From: Proteobacteria bacterium UBA3413
GTDB lineage: Bacteria; Pseudomonadota; Gammaproteobacteria; Magnimaribacterales; D2472
Direction: 5' to 3'
DNA: 10,337 nt
Assembly (NCBI GenBank): GCA_002358345.1
Contig: DEOR01000055.1
Span: forward strand, 1 to 10,337
The position numbers and the translations under genes are program-made. Below are positions 1 to 7,287 of this stretch, piece by piece. The notes beneath the pieces are model-generated. The model did no database searches, was not told the DNA's origin, and was given only the letters and a program-made list of their open reading frames with translations. Each line of letters opens with the position of its first letter. Position 1 is the first letter of the stretch.

Positions 1-1
1 C

Positions 2-460
2 CATCCTGAACATCATTTCCAGATTTATAATTCGAGACGAACCCCTGAAAACCTAAACAAAAAAATTTTAAGTATGTCTAATGCTTTCGCAAACTTTAGT
101 TTTATTGATTCAAGGACCACTGTGGCTTCGTCTTTTCAAGATGCGTTGCACTCTTCAGAGATAAAATTTGTTACCCCTGATAGCTCAAACCTAGTATTTG
201 AAGCATTGTCATCAAGAGGGAAAACTTACCTCATGCAAATTGAAGGCTTCAGGCGTTTTAAAATCTTTACTTCTAAAAAAATTAGAAAAGTTATGACCTC
301 CCTAGTGAACTCCGAGCAAGTAGGAACCATTTCTGTCAGTACGCTAGCGGAGGGATTGAAAGTCCATAAAATTCAACACCCATCTGTCCATGCTGAGCCC
401 TTGGCTGAAGTTAAAAAAACTGCATATGCAGTTCTCAAATTACTCAACGAAAGAAGATGA
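2..460 (+). CDS. ELM1/DUF1022-family protein, C-terminal part (5' end outside window)
   Basis: The frame is open from the first base to the TGA at 458-460, giving 152 residues without a start, so the ATG at 74 is internal and not the real beginning. Residues 11-15 read SRRTP and residues 57-69 read VTPDSSNLVFEAL, followed by a GK turn. These match what I know of the ELM1/DUF1022 family: an SRRTP motif, then a 'VTPDS..M.sEA' loop near the C-terminus. The family is named after a plant mitochondrial fission factor, but bacterial members look like GT-B-type proteins and often sit in LPS or glycan loci. The gene overlaps the downstream glycosyltransferase by ATGA, which supports a shared transcript and a cell-envelope role. 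The exact reaction is unknown. Family assignment is fairly sure; the glycan role is inferred from context. Confidence 0.8.
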   Translation, partial: HPEHHFQIYNSRRTPENLNKKILSMSNAFANFSFIDSRTTVASSFQDALHSSEIKFVTPDSSNLVFEALSSRGKTYLMQIEGFRRFKIFTSKKIRKVMTSLVNSEQVGTISVSTLAEGLKVHKIQHPSVHAEPLAEVKKTAYAVLKLLNERR

Positions 461-1422
461 AAGTAGCTCATCTCATTACAAGTAAAATTTTTGCTGGAAT
501 AGAGCAACATGTATTTGAGCTAGCCCAAGCAACGCGCCTGGAGATTGATCATATCATCCTATGTGATAAAGCCTTGAGTACTTCCTTTGTTGACGTCTCA
601 ACTCATGCGATGAAAATCGGCTCAAGACGATCGCCCGTGAGCATCATCAAACTTGCCTGGTACTTAACTAAAAATAAGATTAATATCCTGCACTGTCATG
701 GAGCCAAAGCGAGTAGTATCGGCAGGTGGATTGGTCGCCTAACCCAAGCAAAGTTGGTGATAACCATCCATGGCCATAAGACTCATCAATCTTCTGTAAA
801 GCATGCGGATGCAATTATTGGGGTTAACAGAACACTGCTGAAGGACATTCCTAATGCAGTCTTTATACCCAATTGGTTTAATCCAAGTCATCTAGGCCAG
901 CCATCATCCAGAACAGGTCCTGTGATTGCTGTGGGGAGACTAGAGAAAGTTAAAGGCTTTGATTTACTCATTAAGAGCTGGGTAAATATTAATGAGGAGC
1001 TAAACATTATAGGTAGTGGGCAGGAGGAGCTGTCTCTTAAAGCATTAATCAAATCATTAAAGTTATCAGATAGAGTGAGCATTCTGACAGGCTACTCTTA
1101 TTCATCAATTGAGGAGATATATAAAAATGCTAGCGGTTTGATTGTATCCAGTCTTAGAGAAGGCGGCCCCAGAGTCGTTCTAGAGGCTATTAACCATGAA
1201 ATACCAGTCATAGGAACCAAGGTTGGCATCATCCCTGAGATCATCCCGATAGAATGTTTAGCAGAGCCAGGAGATCAAAATAGCTTGAGGTTACTTTTAG
1301 AGGAGATGATACCCTTATTACCTCAATTGGATGTCAAGGCATTAAAAATTTCAATGCTTGAAAATTTCTCTTTATCCAGTGCGGCCAATCTTACCAATAA
1401 AATTTATTTATCTCTTAAGTAG
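457..1422 (+). CDS. GT4-family glycosyltransferase, probably LPS/surface glycan
   Basis: This 321-residue protein has the two-lobed GT-B layout of glycosyltransferase family 4. The N-terminal lobe opens with MKVAHLIT and an 'AGIEQHVFELA' helix (residues 13-23), the usual acceptor-side glycine-rich loop. The C-terminal nucleotide-sugar lobe has AVGRLEKVKGFDLL (158-171), the GSG loop near 186, and an E-x7-E motif at E235 and E243 within the segment SLREGGPRVVLEA. It is somewhat short for GT4 but has both lobes. No membrane segment is seen, so it should act at the cytoplasmic face of the inner membrane. Its ATG overlaps the TGA of the preceding ELM1-family gene, so translation is probably coupled. 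The last 15 nt overlap the 3' end of a convergent glycosyltransferase. Donor and acceptor sugars cannot be read from the sequence. Confidence 0.92.
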   Translation: MKVAHLITSKIFAGIEQHVFELAQATRLEIDHIILCDKALSTSFVDVSTHAMKIGSRRSPVSIIKLAWYLTKNKINILHCHGAKASSIGRWIGRLTQAKLVITIHGHKTHQSSVKHADAIIGVNRTLLKDIPNAVFIPNWFNPSHLGQPSSRTGPVIAVGRLEKVKGFDLLIKSWVNINEELNIIGSGQEELSLKALIKSLKLSDRVSILTGYSYSSIEEIYKNASGLIVSSLREGGPRVVLEAINHEIPVIGTKVGIIPEIIPIECLAEPGDQNSLRLLLEEMIPLLPQLDVKALKISMLENFSLSSAANLTNKIYLSLK

Positions 1423-2502
1423 AGCATCCTCATAAACCTGAACCGTCCTTTTGGTAAGTACATCCTTGGTAAAAATAGGCGGAAGAGATGAGGGTGGGGT
1501 CGCTTGAAGTAATTGAGGAATTGTTATTGCAAGAGCATCTATATCTCCAAATTTAACTAAGCCCAGTGGATTAATCATTCCAATTGATTCTTGAACTCCT
1601 CCTCTATCCCACCCCATGACGTGAGTCCCACATGCAGCAGCTTCGATAATCGTTCTGCCAAATGGTTCCGGCTTAGATGATAGGTTTAAGACAACGTCTG
1701 AAATTTTGTAAATATTTGCAATATCTGGCCTTGATCCGCAAAAGGTAACCATAGAATCAAGATTTTTATTGGAAACTAGCTTTAGCAGTGATTGAAAATA
1801 CTTTTGCTTATTGGGGTTTACGGGCCCGGGAATCAATCCATGGTAATTATGATCATCAAGCAAGGTCATTAATTGTAAAAATACTTCGATGCCCTTCCAA
1901 CCAGTAATTCTTCCCGGGAGAGTTAATAAAATTTTATCCTGTGTTTGTGGAAATTCTTGATACCAAGATTGCTTCCATTTCTCTGGCACAGGAGAATAAT
2001 TAAATTCTTCTGTATCACAACCTCTGTAAATCAAATGAAGGTGCTCTTTCGGAACCTTGTAATTCTTTAAGACATAGTCCTGCACTGTGCTTGAAATTGC
2101 AATGACCTCATTAGCATAAGACATAGACTTGCTGTAAAACGGCTTGCTATATAAGCCATGGAAAGTTGAAATAACTATCGGCCTTCTTCTTAATGGGATC
2201 TGCTTTAAAGCAAGGTAATTAATCCAGGCAGGAAATCGAGAGCGAACATGAATAATATCAGGTTGATATTCGTCATAAATCTTTCTTAGGCTGCTAATTT
2301 GAGTCAAGGCCTGAAAGTTTTTCTTAGCAATGGGAAGAGAGAAATGGGTCGCGCCATGATCTGATAGTTTTTGGACCAGCCCCCCTCCGGCAGAAACTAC
2401 TGCTGATTCATGCCCCATGCTCACTAGGTATTCCGATAGATCAACAGTACCTCTCTCAACCCCACCTAATTTTAGCTCAGGCAGTAGTTGCAAAACTCGC
2501 AT
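1408..2502 (-). CDS. GT4-family glycosyltransferase, last gene of the exporter operon
   Basis: This 364-residue GT-B enzyme has MRVLQLLPEL followed by GGVERGT (13-19), an HVRSRFPAW segment (85-93), HG at 115-116, PGRITGWKG (196-204) and an E-x7-E motif at E279 and E287 in KPEPFGRTIIEAA. The combination of 'LPELKLGGVERGT', 'RSRFPAW' and 'PGRITGWKG' is characteristic, from memory, of a proteobacterial GT4 group associated with LPS or envelope glycans. No signal peptide or transmembrane segment is visible, so it should be cytoplasmic or peripheral to the inner membrane. It starts 3 nt after the stop of the ABC permease, which makes it the final gene of the minus-strand operon. It ends tail to tail inside the plus-strand glycosyltransferase (15 nt shared). 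It could modify the exporter's substrate or simply belong to the neighbouring glycan locus. The sugar specificity is unknown. Confidence 0.92.
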   Translation of the reverse strand: MRVLQLLPELKLGGVERGTVDLSEYLVSMGHESAVVSAGGGLVQKLSDHGATHFSLPIAKKNFQALTQISSLRKIYDEYQPDIIHVRSRFPAWINYLALKQIPLRRRPIVISTFHGLYSKPFYSKSMSYANEVIAISSTVQDYVLKNYKVPKEHLHLIYRGCDTEEFNYSPVPEKWKQSWYQEFPQTQDKILLTLPGRITGWKGIEVFLQLMTLLDDHNYHGLIPGPVNPNKQKYFQSLLKLVSNKNLDSMVTFCGSRPDIANIYKISDVVLNLSSKPEPFGRTIIEAAACGTHVMGWDRGGVQESIGMINPLGLVKFGDIDALAITIPQLLQATPPSSLPPIFTKDVLTKRTVQVYEDALLKR

Positions 2503-2505
2503 GAA

Positions 2506-3711
2506 TTACTCGTACCTTAAGGCCACTGCAGGCTCTAACCGAGCAGCTTTCCTTGCAGGCCAAATACCAAAAAATAAGCCCACGCATGCTGAAAATGTGA
2601 CTGAGCCAAAAATTGCAGAAAAAGGAATGGTAAAAACCCAGTCCTGCCAAATAGAAATTAAGAGATAAATCCCTGAGCCAAGGACCACACCTAAAACTCC
2701 GCCGATAATGCACAAGGTCACCGCCTCAATAAGAAACTGAAGAAGAATGGCTTGATGAGTTGCGCCAAGTGCTTTGCGCAGACCAATCTCGCGAGTTCTT
2801 TCCGTTACTGAAACCAACATAATATTCATCACGCCAATGCCACCAACCAACAAGCTGATGCCAGCAATTCCGATAATTAAAGCTGAAAAAATTGCCGTCG
2901 CTTGTTTCTGTAAGTCAGTAAATTGTGACCAATCATTGATTCTAAAATTATTTTCTTCTCCAGGGCCTATATCATGCTCGCGTCTTAAAACACGCTCAAT
3001 CGAAATCATAGCCTCCTCGGGCGAATAAGTATTGGGGACCTCCACTCGAATAGAATCCACTATCTGTCTGCCAAATAATCTGTCAGCTGCTGTAAGAAGT
3101 GGAATGTAGATTTGCTCGTCTGGATTTGACCACCCCGATGAGCCCTCAGACTTCATCATGCCAATGACTTTAAAGGTCACTCCCCCTAAATCAATATCCT
3201 TGCCAATCAATGCTTTGGAAGATGTTTTTAACTCTGTTCCAACACTAGAGCCAATGATAGCAATTCGCTTCCTAGCTAAATCATCACGCTCTGTCAAAAA
3301 TAATCCTTCCTCAACCTCGTACCCCTGAATGCTCAAGTAATTTTCCCTTACGCCAATCACAGAGATGCTGATACTTTCATTGCCAAATTTTAATGTTTTA
3401 CTGCCTCGAATTTCTGGAGTAATGCGCCACTTAATCTCTTGATCTTTGATCAAAGCATCTGCATCTTTAATCACTAGTGGAGAGGCATTAACAGTCTGTG
3501 AGCCTCGACCTCTTGAAGGGTACACAGTTAAAGTTCGAGCAGACAAATTCGTTATTGAGTCATCGATTGCTCTTTGTGCGCTTGATCCAATACCAACCAT
3601 AGCAATGACAGAGGCAGTGCCAATAACAATTGCGATAGTGGTCAATAATGAGCGCATGAGATTGGCTCTAATGGCATCAACTGCGGTTGAAATAGATTCT
3701 TGGAGTATCAT
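2506..3711 (-). CDS. MacB/FtsX-type ABC transporter permease
   Basis: This 401-residue inner-membrane protein has the four-helix plan of the MacB/FtsX permease family without a fused ATPase. A first transmembrane helix lies at about 20-43, a large periplasmic domain (MacB_PCD type) at about 45-270, and three helices at about 272-300, 323-352 and 362-385. The cytoplasmic coupling segment SVTERTREIGLRKALGA (301-317) and the terminal PARKAARLEPAVALRYE (385-401) are hallmarks of the family. MacB-type transporters are mechanotransmission exporters that use ATP in the cytoplasm to move a substrate out through a periplasmic adaptor and a TolC-like channel. The gene starts 3 nt after the adaptor stop, with a modest GGGTAAG ahead of the ATG, and is followed after 3 nt by a glycosyltransferase. 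The split ATPase/permease resembles YknYZ more than the fused E. coli MacB. The substrate is unknown. Confidence 0.95.
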   Translation of the reverse strand: MILQESISTAVDAIRANLMRSLLTTIAIVIGTASVIAMVGIGSSAQRAIDDSITNLSARTLTVYPSRGRGSQTVNASPLVIKDADALIKDQEIKWRITPEIRGSKTLKFGNESISISVIGVRENYLSIQGYEVEEGLFLTERDDLARKRIAIIGSSVGTELKTSSKALIGKDIDLGGVTFKVIGMMKSEGSSGWSNPDEQIYIPLLTAADRLFGRQIVDSIRVEVPNTYSPEEAMISIERVLRREHDIGPGEENNFRINDWSQFTDLQKQATAIFSALIIGIAGISLLVGGIGVMNIMLVSVTERTREIGLRKALGATHQAILLQFLIEAVTLCIIGGVLGVVLGSGIYLLISIWQDWVFTIPFSAIFGSVTFSACVGLFFGIWPARKAARLEPAVALRYE

Positions 3712-3714
3712 AAC

Positions 3715-4911
3715 TTACCCAAATCTACCCTTCACTCTTTCAGAAAACTTTTGCTGATATTTAATTAACCCTTCACTCGGGAGGACATAAACTATTTCTT
3801 TTTGATCAATTCCGCTCTTAACCTCCACGTGATTCAGATCTGTTTTGCCAACCTTGATCCAGGCTGGAATAGCGCCTTTCTTTGTTTGTTTTAAAACAAT
3901 AAAAGTATTGAAGTTCTCTCCAGCAACTTTTTCAGTTAAAAAATTGTTTAAATCTTTTTTTGTGATCCCTAGTAAAGGAGCTACAGATGCAATGTCTTTA
4001 CGTGTTCGCAATGATCCTGCTGGTAAGGCCAAGGCTACTTCCTCATTTAAAATCTCTATCTCAACATCAGTGTTCATGCCGATCAATAAAAGATTATCTT
4101 TATTCTCTATATCAATGAGCACTGGAAAAGTGGTGACGTTTTGATCAACTTGAGACATAGGTTCAATTTTAGAGACTACTCCTGTAAACCTTTTGTCTCT
4201 GTAAGCTGAGACTTTAAGGGTAGCTTCTTGACCGATGCTAATTTTACCAATATCTATTTCATCAATTAAGGCTCTGACTCTCACTTTATTAAGATCAGCC
4301 ATCTCCATAAGCAGAGTGCCACCACCAACTGCAGAAGTTGGGGACGTTATTACCTGACCTACTTCAGCAAGCCTGCTGATAACTGTTCCAGCTATTGGAG
4401 ATCTAACACTTGTATCATCCAGGGCAATTCTCGCATTCTCTAAAAATACCTCAGCCCGAACTAGCTGAGCTTGTGCTGATGAAGAGGCCTCTTGAACATC
4501 TTCAAAAGCTTTATCAGAAATATTTCCTTCATCATGAAGCCTCTTTGAGCGATTAAACTGGTTTTTTGCATTCGTTAGCCTAACCTTCGCAACCTCTAAG
4601 TCTGCATTCGCTTGCGCTAAAGTATTGGTTGGGGTTCTCTGGTCAATTCTGGCTAAAACAATTCCCTTTTCGACAAAATCTCCAATCTCAGCCCCTAAAA
4701 ATAGTACCTGACCAGAGGCTTTAGATTTAATTTCAATTGACGAGATTGCCTCAACAGTTCCTGAGGCCTCAACTGTTAATTCTAGTTGCTGGGCACCAGC
4801 TTCTTTAAGAGTGTAAAACTTAAATTCTTCCTCTTTTTTATCGCCGCCACAGCTAGCTAAAAAAATAATAGATAAAACTATAGTGAATGATTTAATTAAA
4901 AACTGATTCAT
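3715..4911 (-). CDS. MacA/HlyD-family periplasmic adaptor lipoprotein
   Basis: The 398-residue product begins with a lipoprotein signal peptide: a hydrophobic stretch at 4-17 and the lipobox LASC, with C21 as predicted acylated residue. Then come the first half of the lipoyl-like domain (about 45-90), a helical hairpin (about 94-165), the second lipoyl half with the SPIAGTV motif (171-177), a beta-barrel domain (about 208-287) and a membrane-proximal domain. At the hairpin tip, R121, L125 and S132 fit R-x3-L-x6-S, the spacing known for TolC-docking adaptors such as AcrA. Residues about 303-332 form an apparently helical insertion in the last domain. The ATG overlaps the ATPase stop (ATGA), and AGGA at 4918-4921 lies 6 nt upstream of it. 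It should link the permease to an outer-membrane channel, which is not encoded in this window. Confidence 0.94.
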   Translation of the reverse strand: MNQFLIKSFTIVLSIIFLASCGGDKKEEEFKFYTLKEAGAQQLELTVEASGTVEAISSIEIKSKASGQVLFLGAEIGDFVEKGIVLARIDQRTPTNTLAQANADLEVAKVRLTNAKNQFNRSKRLHDEGNISDKAFEDVQEASSSAQAQLVRAEVFLENARIALDDTSVRSPIAGTVISRLAEVGQVITSPTSAVGGGTLLMEMADLNKVRVRALIDEIDIGKISIGQEATLKVSAYRDKRFTGVVSKIEPMSQVDQNVTTFPVLIDIENKDNLLLIGMNTDVEIEILNEEVALALPAGSLRTRKDIASVAPLLGITKKDLNNFLTEKVAGENFNTFIVLKQTKKGAIPAWIKVGKTDLNHVEVKSGIDQKEIVYVLPSEGLIKYQQKFSERVKGRFG

Positions 4912-5597
4912 GCTACTTCCTTTGTTGAGTCTGATTCTATCAGACCGTCTTTAATGAAAATGGTGCGCTGAGCCTCTTCAGCAACCTCATTCTCATGGGT
5001 TATTAAAATAATAGTTTGTCCTGCAGCATGGAGGTTATGAAAAAGCTGCATAACATCATGTCCTGTCTGACTGTCAAGATTTCCGGTAGGCTCATCTGCA
5101 AAAAGAATAGAGGGATTATTCACAAGCGCTCTTGCAATAGCAACTCTTTGTTGCTGTCCGCCTGATAGCTCTGAGGGCTGATGGTCCATTCTATCTTCTA
5201 GGCCAACTTGAGATAAAGCAGCTTTAGCTCTAGCAAGTTGCTCGGCTTTTTCAACACCAGCATATTTTAACGGTAACATTACATTATCAAGAGCAGTATT
5301 TCGTGCCAATAAATGAAAATTCTGAAATACAAATCCAATCTCTTTGTTTCTTATGCCTGCAAGCTCATCGCCCTCTAGGGTGCTGACCTCCTGATTATTA
5401 AGAAAATAAGTTCCATGGGTTGGGCTGTCAAGACAACCAATGATATTCATGAGCGTCGACTTGCCAGAGCCAGAAGGACCCATAATAGCAATGAATTCGC
5501 CTTTTTGGATCTCAAAGGTAATGCCTCTGAGGGCCTCAACAGTCTGAGTGCCTAGGGCATAGTGCTTTGTCACGCCTTCTACAGCAATAATACTCAT
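4908..5597 (-). CDS. ABC transporter ATPase, MacB/LolD class
   Basis: This 229-residue stand-alone nucleotide-binding subunit has all the expected motifs: Walker A GPSGSGKST (40-48), Q-loop Q92 in VFQNF, signature LSGGQQQR (144-151), Walker B ILFADEP (164-170), the D-loop NLDS (173-176) and the switch histidine H201. The sequence 'TGNLDSQTGHDVM' and the overall length match the subgroup that powers MacB, LolD and YknY exporters. It should sit at the cytoplasmic face and drive the permease encoded two genes downstream. Its ATG overlaps the TGA of the preceding oxidoreductase, and the adaptor ATG overlaps its own TGA. No Shine-Dalgarno sequence precedes its start, so translation probably depends on ribosomes finishing the oxidoreductase gene. 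That ties the oxidoreductase and exporter together in expression. Confidence 0.97.
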   Translation of the reverse strand: MSIIAVEGVTKHYALGTQTVEALRGITFEIQKGEFIAIMGPSGSGKSTLMNIIGCLDSPTHGTYFLNNQEVSTLEGDELAGIRNKEIGFVFQNFHLLARNTALDNVMLPLKYAGVEKAEQLARAKAALSQVGLEDRMDHQPSELSGGQQQRVAIARALVNNPSILFADEPTGNLDSQTGHDVMQLFHNLHAAGQTIILITHENEVAEEAQRTIFIKDGLIESDSTKEVA

Positions 5598-6052
5598 ATT
5601 TTTATACAGAGAAAGACTGGAATCTCTCTTGCGGTGTTATTTTGATAGGTTGCATAATCAGGATAAATAGAACAAATTATGGGCCAAAGCTCTTCTTTTT
5701 TTTCTTTAGACACCTCTTCGGCAATATAGTTCCCTGAATCATGGATGGTTGAGATCTTTAATTCTGGGTGCGCTTTAATATTATAATACCAGCTTGGGTT
5801 TTTTGGCATGCCGCCAAGAGAGGCTACCAAGACCGGTAATCCATCAACATGAACATGGATCAGGGGGATGTTTCTAATTTTATTAGTTTTGGCTCCCTTG
5901 GTTCTAACAACCATAATAGGAAAGCCGCCAGGCCATTTGTTCCAGAGCTTTCCATTGCTTAGTAAAAAGACTCTTGCTTGAAATTTAGCAAAGTATTTAA
6001 TAATACGCTTGGCTGTTATTGCTTGCTTAATTGTGTATTTTTCTTGAGTCAT
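5594..6052 (-). CDS. Nitroreductase-family deazaflavin-type oxidoreductase (FDOR/DUF385, Ddn-like)
   Basis: This 152-residue single-domain protein matches the FDOR-A/DUF385 split beta-barrel family. Visible signature segments are RTKGAKTNKIRNIPL (50-64; family form 'TtGrkSGkpR..PL'), ASLGGMPKNPSWYYN (77-91), a conserved HPEL (95-98), and a C-terminal YPDYATYQ followed by REIPVF (142-147). Known relatives, including mycobacterial Ddn, use the deazaflavin F420 to reduce quinones, nitro compounds or unsaturated ketones, though some family branches bind other ligands. The usual SG of the cofactor loop is KT here, so F420 use is not certain. An amphipathic N-terminus (about 8-32) could associate with membranes, as proposed for Ddn. 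It follows the gcdH-like gene by 11 nt and overlaps the ABC ATPase by ATGA. The substrate is unknown; a role linked to the exporter is inferred from coupling only. Confidence 0.9.
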   Translation of the reverse strand: MTQEKYTIKQAITAKRIIKYFAKFQARVFLLSNGKLWNKWPGGFPIMVVRTKGAKTNKIRNIPLIHVHVDGLPVLVASLGGMPKNPSWYYNIKAHPELKISTIHDSGNYIAEEVSKEKKEELWPIICSIYPDYATYQNNTAREIPVFLCIKI

Positions 6053-6063
6053 TGATTTTAAGG

Positions 6064-7230
6064 TTATTCAAATGCTGGAATATTTGTCTGAAGATTCCCT
6101 AGAATTAAAGCATGAATATCATGGGTTCCCTCGTAAGTATTTACAGCTTCTAAATTCATGGAATGACGCACAACATGGTATTCATCAATGACGCCATTGC
6201 CGCCGTGCATATCGCGGGCCATTCTTGCTACATCAAGTGCTTTGCCGCAGTTATTACGCTTAATTAAAGAAATCATTTCAGGGATCATCTGATCCTCATC
6301 AATCAACCGACCAACACGCAACGCTGCTTGTAGTCCTAGCGTAATTTCTGTTTGCATGTCCGCCAATTTCTTTTGCACTAATTGCTTAGCAGCCAACGGT
6401 GATCCAAATTGCTTTCTATCCAAGGTATATTGCCTAGCAGCATGCCAACAAAATTCTGCTGCTCCAAGTGCGCCCCAAGCAATGCCATATCGAGCAATAT
6501 TCAAACAAGAAAAAGGTCCTCGAAAGCTTTGAGCCAAAGGCAACACATACTCATCAGGTATAAAGACATCCGACATAAAGATCTGACCTGTAATTGATGC
6601 TCTGAGCGCAAATTTGCCTTGGAGCACCTTCGTCTCTAGGCCTGCAAAATCTTTTTTAGTTATAAAGCCTCTAAGCACACCTTGCTCATCTTTTGCCCAA
6701 ATAACAAAGATGTCTGCAACTGGAGCGTTGGTAATCCATGTTTTTGAGCCATTGAGTCTATAACCACCGTCGACCTTCTTGGCCTTCGATAGCATGCTGC
6801 TTGGATCAGACCCTGCGTCTGGCTCGGTTAGACCAAAACAACCTATAAGATCTCCTGAGGCCATCTTTGGTAATAACTCTTCTTTTTGAGCTTCAGAGCC
6901 AAATTTATAAATTGCATACATCGCCAAAGAAGATTGAACACTGAAAGCTGATCGGTAGCTAGAATCAACTCGCTCTATCTCCCTAGTTATTAATCCGTAA
7001 GACACGTACCCTACTCCAGCGCAACCATAACCCTTGATGGTGGCTCCTAAGATTCCTAGCTCACCCATCTCTTTGTATATCTCAGGATGAAAGACTTCGT
7101 TTCTATTTGCCTCTAGTATTCTAGGCATAAGAGATTTTTGAGCATAATCACGCACGTTATCGCGGATCATTCGCTCCTCTTCAGTCAGCTGGCTGTCAAG
7201 CTGAAGTATATCTTCCCAATTTTGTTCCAT
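6064..7230 (-). CDS. gcdH: Glutaryl-CoA dehydrogenase-like acyl-CoA dehydrogenase
   Basis: This flavoenzyme should oxidise and decarboxylate glutaryl-CoA to crotonyl-CoA (lysine/tryptophan/aromatic breakdown), passing electrons to ETF. Numbering from this ATG (388 residues), the conserved segments are EEERMIRD (17-24), YRSAFSVQSS (92-101), GCFGLTEPDAGSDPSS (130-145), KTWITN (163-168), ARYGIAWG (246-253) and TYEGTHDIHAL (365-375). E367 in TYEGT is the expected catalytic base, and R93 corresponds to the substrate-carboxylate arginine of human GCDH as I remember it. These features separate it from ordinary fatty acyl-CoA dehydrogenases. A longer reading from a TTG at 7257 adds 9 residues, but that TTG lies in the T-tract of the upstream terminator and has no ribosome binding site; the ATG at 7230 has an AAGAAAA tract before it. 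It is the first gene of the six-gene operon. Confidence 0.93.
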   Translation of the reverse strand: MEQNWEDILQLDSQLTEEERMIRDNVRDYAQKSLMPRILEANRNEVFHPEIYKEMGELGILGATIKGYGCAGVGYVSYGLITREIERVDSSYRSAFSVQSSLAMYAIYKFGSEAQKEELLPKMASGDLIGCFGLTEPDAGSDPSSMLSKAKKVDGGYRLNGSKTWITNAPVADIFVIWAKDEQGVLRGFITKKDFAGLETKVLQGKFALRASITGQIFMSDVFIPDEYVLPLAQSFRGPFSCLNIARYGIAWGALGAAEFCWHAARQYTLDRKQFGSPLAAKQLVQKKLADMQTEITLGLQAALRVGRLIDEDQMIPEMISLIKRNNCGKALDVARMARDMHGGNGVIDEYHVVRHSMNLEAVNTYEGTHDIHALILGNLQTNIPAFE

Positions 7231-7261
7231 AAGTTTTCTTGTAGGCCAGTTAGGCAAAAAA

Positions 7262-7285
7262 AAGCCCTAGTAAATACTAAGGCTT
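7262..7285 (-). terminator. Intrinsic terminator of the TonB-dependent receptor gene
   Basis: Read on the minus strand, arms at 7276-7285 and 7262-7271 pair as AAGCC-T-TAGT with ACTA-G-GGCTT (one G-U wobble), closing a 4-nt loop at 7272-7275. The stem is followed by a run of T (plus-strand A at 7256-7263, which includes two bases of the stem). It begins 16 nt after the receptor stop codon and ends 25 nt before the gcdH ATG, so it should separate the receptor transcript from the downstream operon. On the plus strand the U-tract is shorter and interrupted. Confidence 0.85.
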
Positions 7286-7287
7286 TT

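Noticed and set aside
888..1082. Minus-strand open frame of 64 residues within the first glycosyltransferase
   Set aside because: It is antisense to the conserved GRLEKVKGF region of the glycosyltransferase and has no motif of its own.
2417..2713. Open frames on both strands (2417-2668 plus, 2477-2713 minus) around the permease/glycosyltransferase junction
   Set aside because: They overlap the well-supported permease and glycosyltransferase in other frames, have no family motifs or ribosome binding sites, and are best explained as shadows.
2774..4144. Plus-strand open frames at 2774-3028, 3446-3757 and 3845-4144
   Set aside because: All lie antisense to the permease and adaptor genes, and their products show no recognisable domain.
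2506..5597. Calling the exporter MacAB of E. coli or the lipoprotein-sorting Lol system by name
   Set aside because: The ATPase is not fused to the permease as in E. coli MacB. The presence of an adaptor with a TolC-docking motif argues against LolCDE. A specific symbol would claim more than the sequence shows.
6409..6597. Plus-strand open frame of 62 residues within gcdH
   Set aside because: It is antisense to a highly conserved part of the dehydrogenase and has no domain or ribosome binding site.
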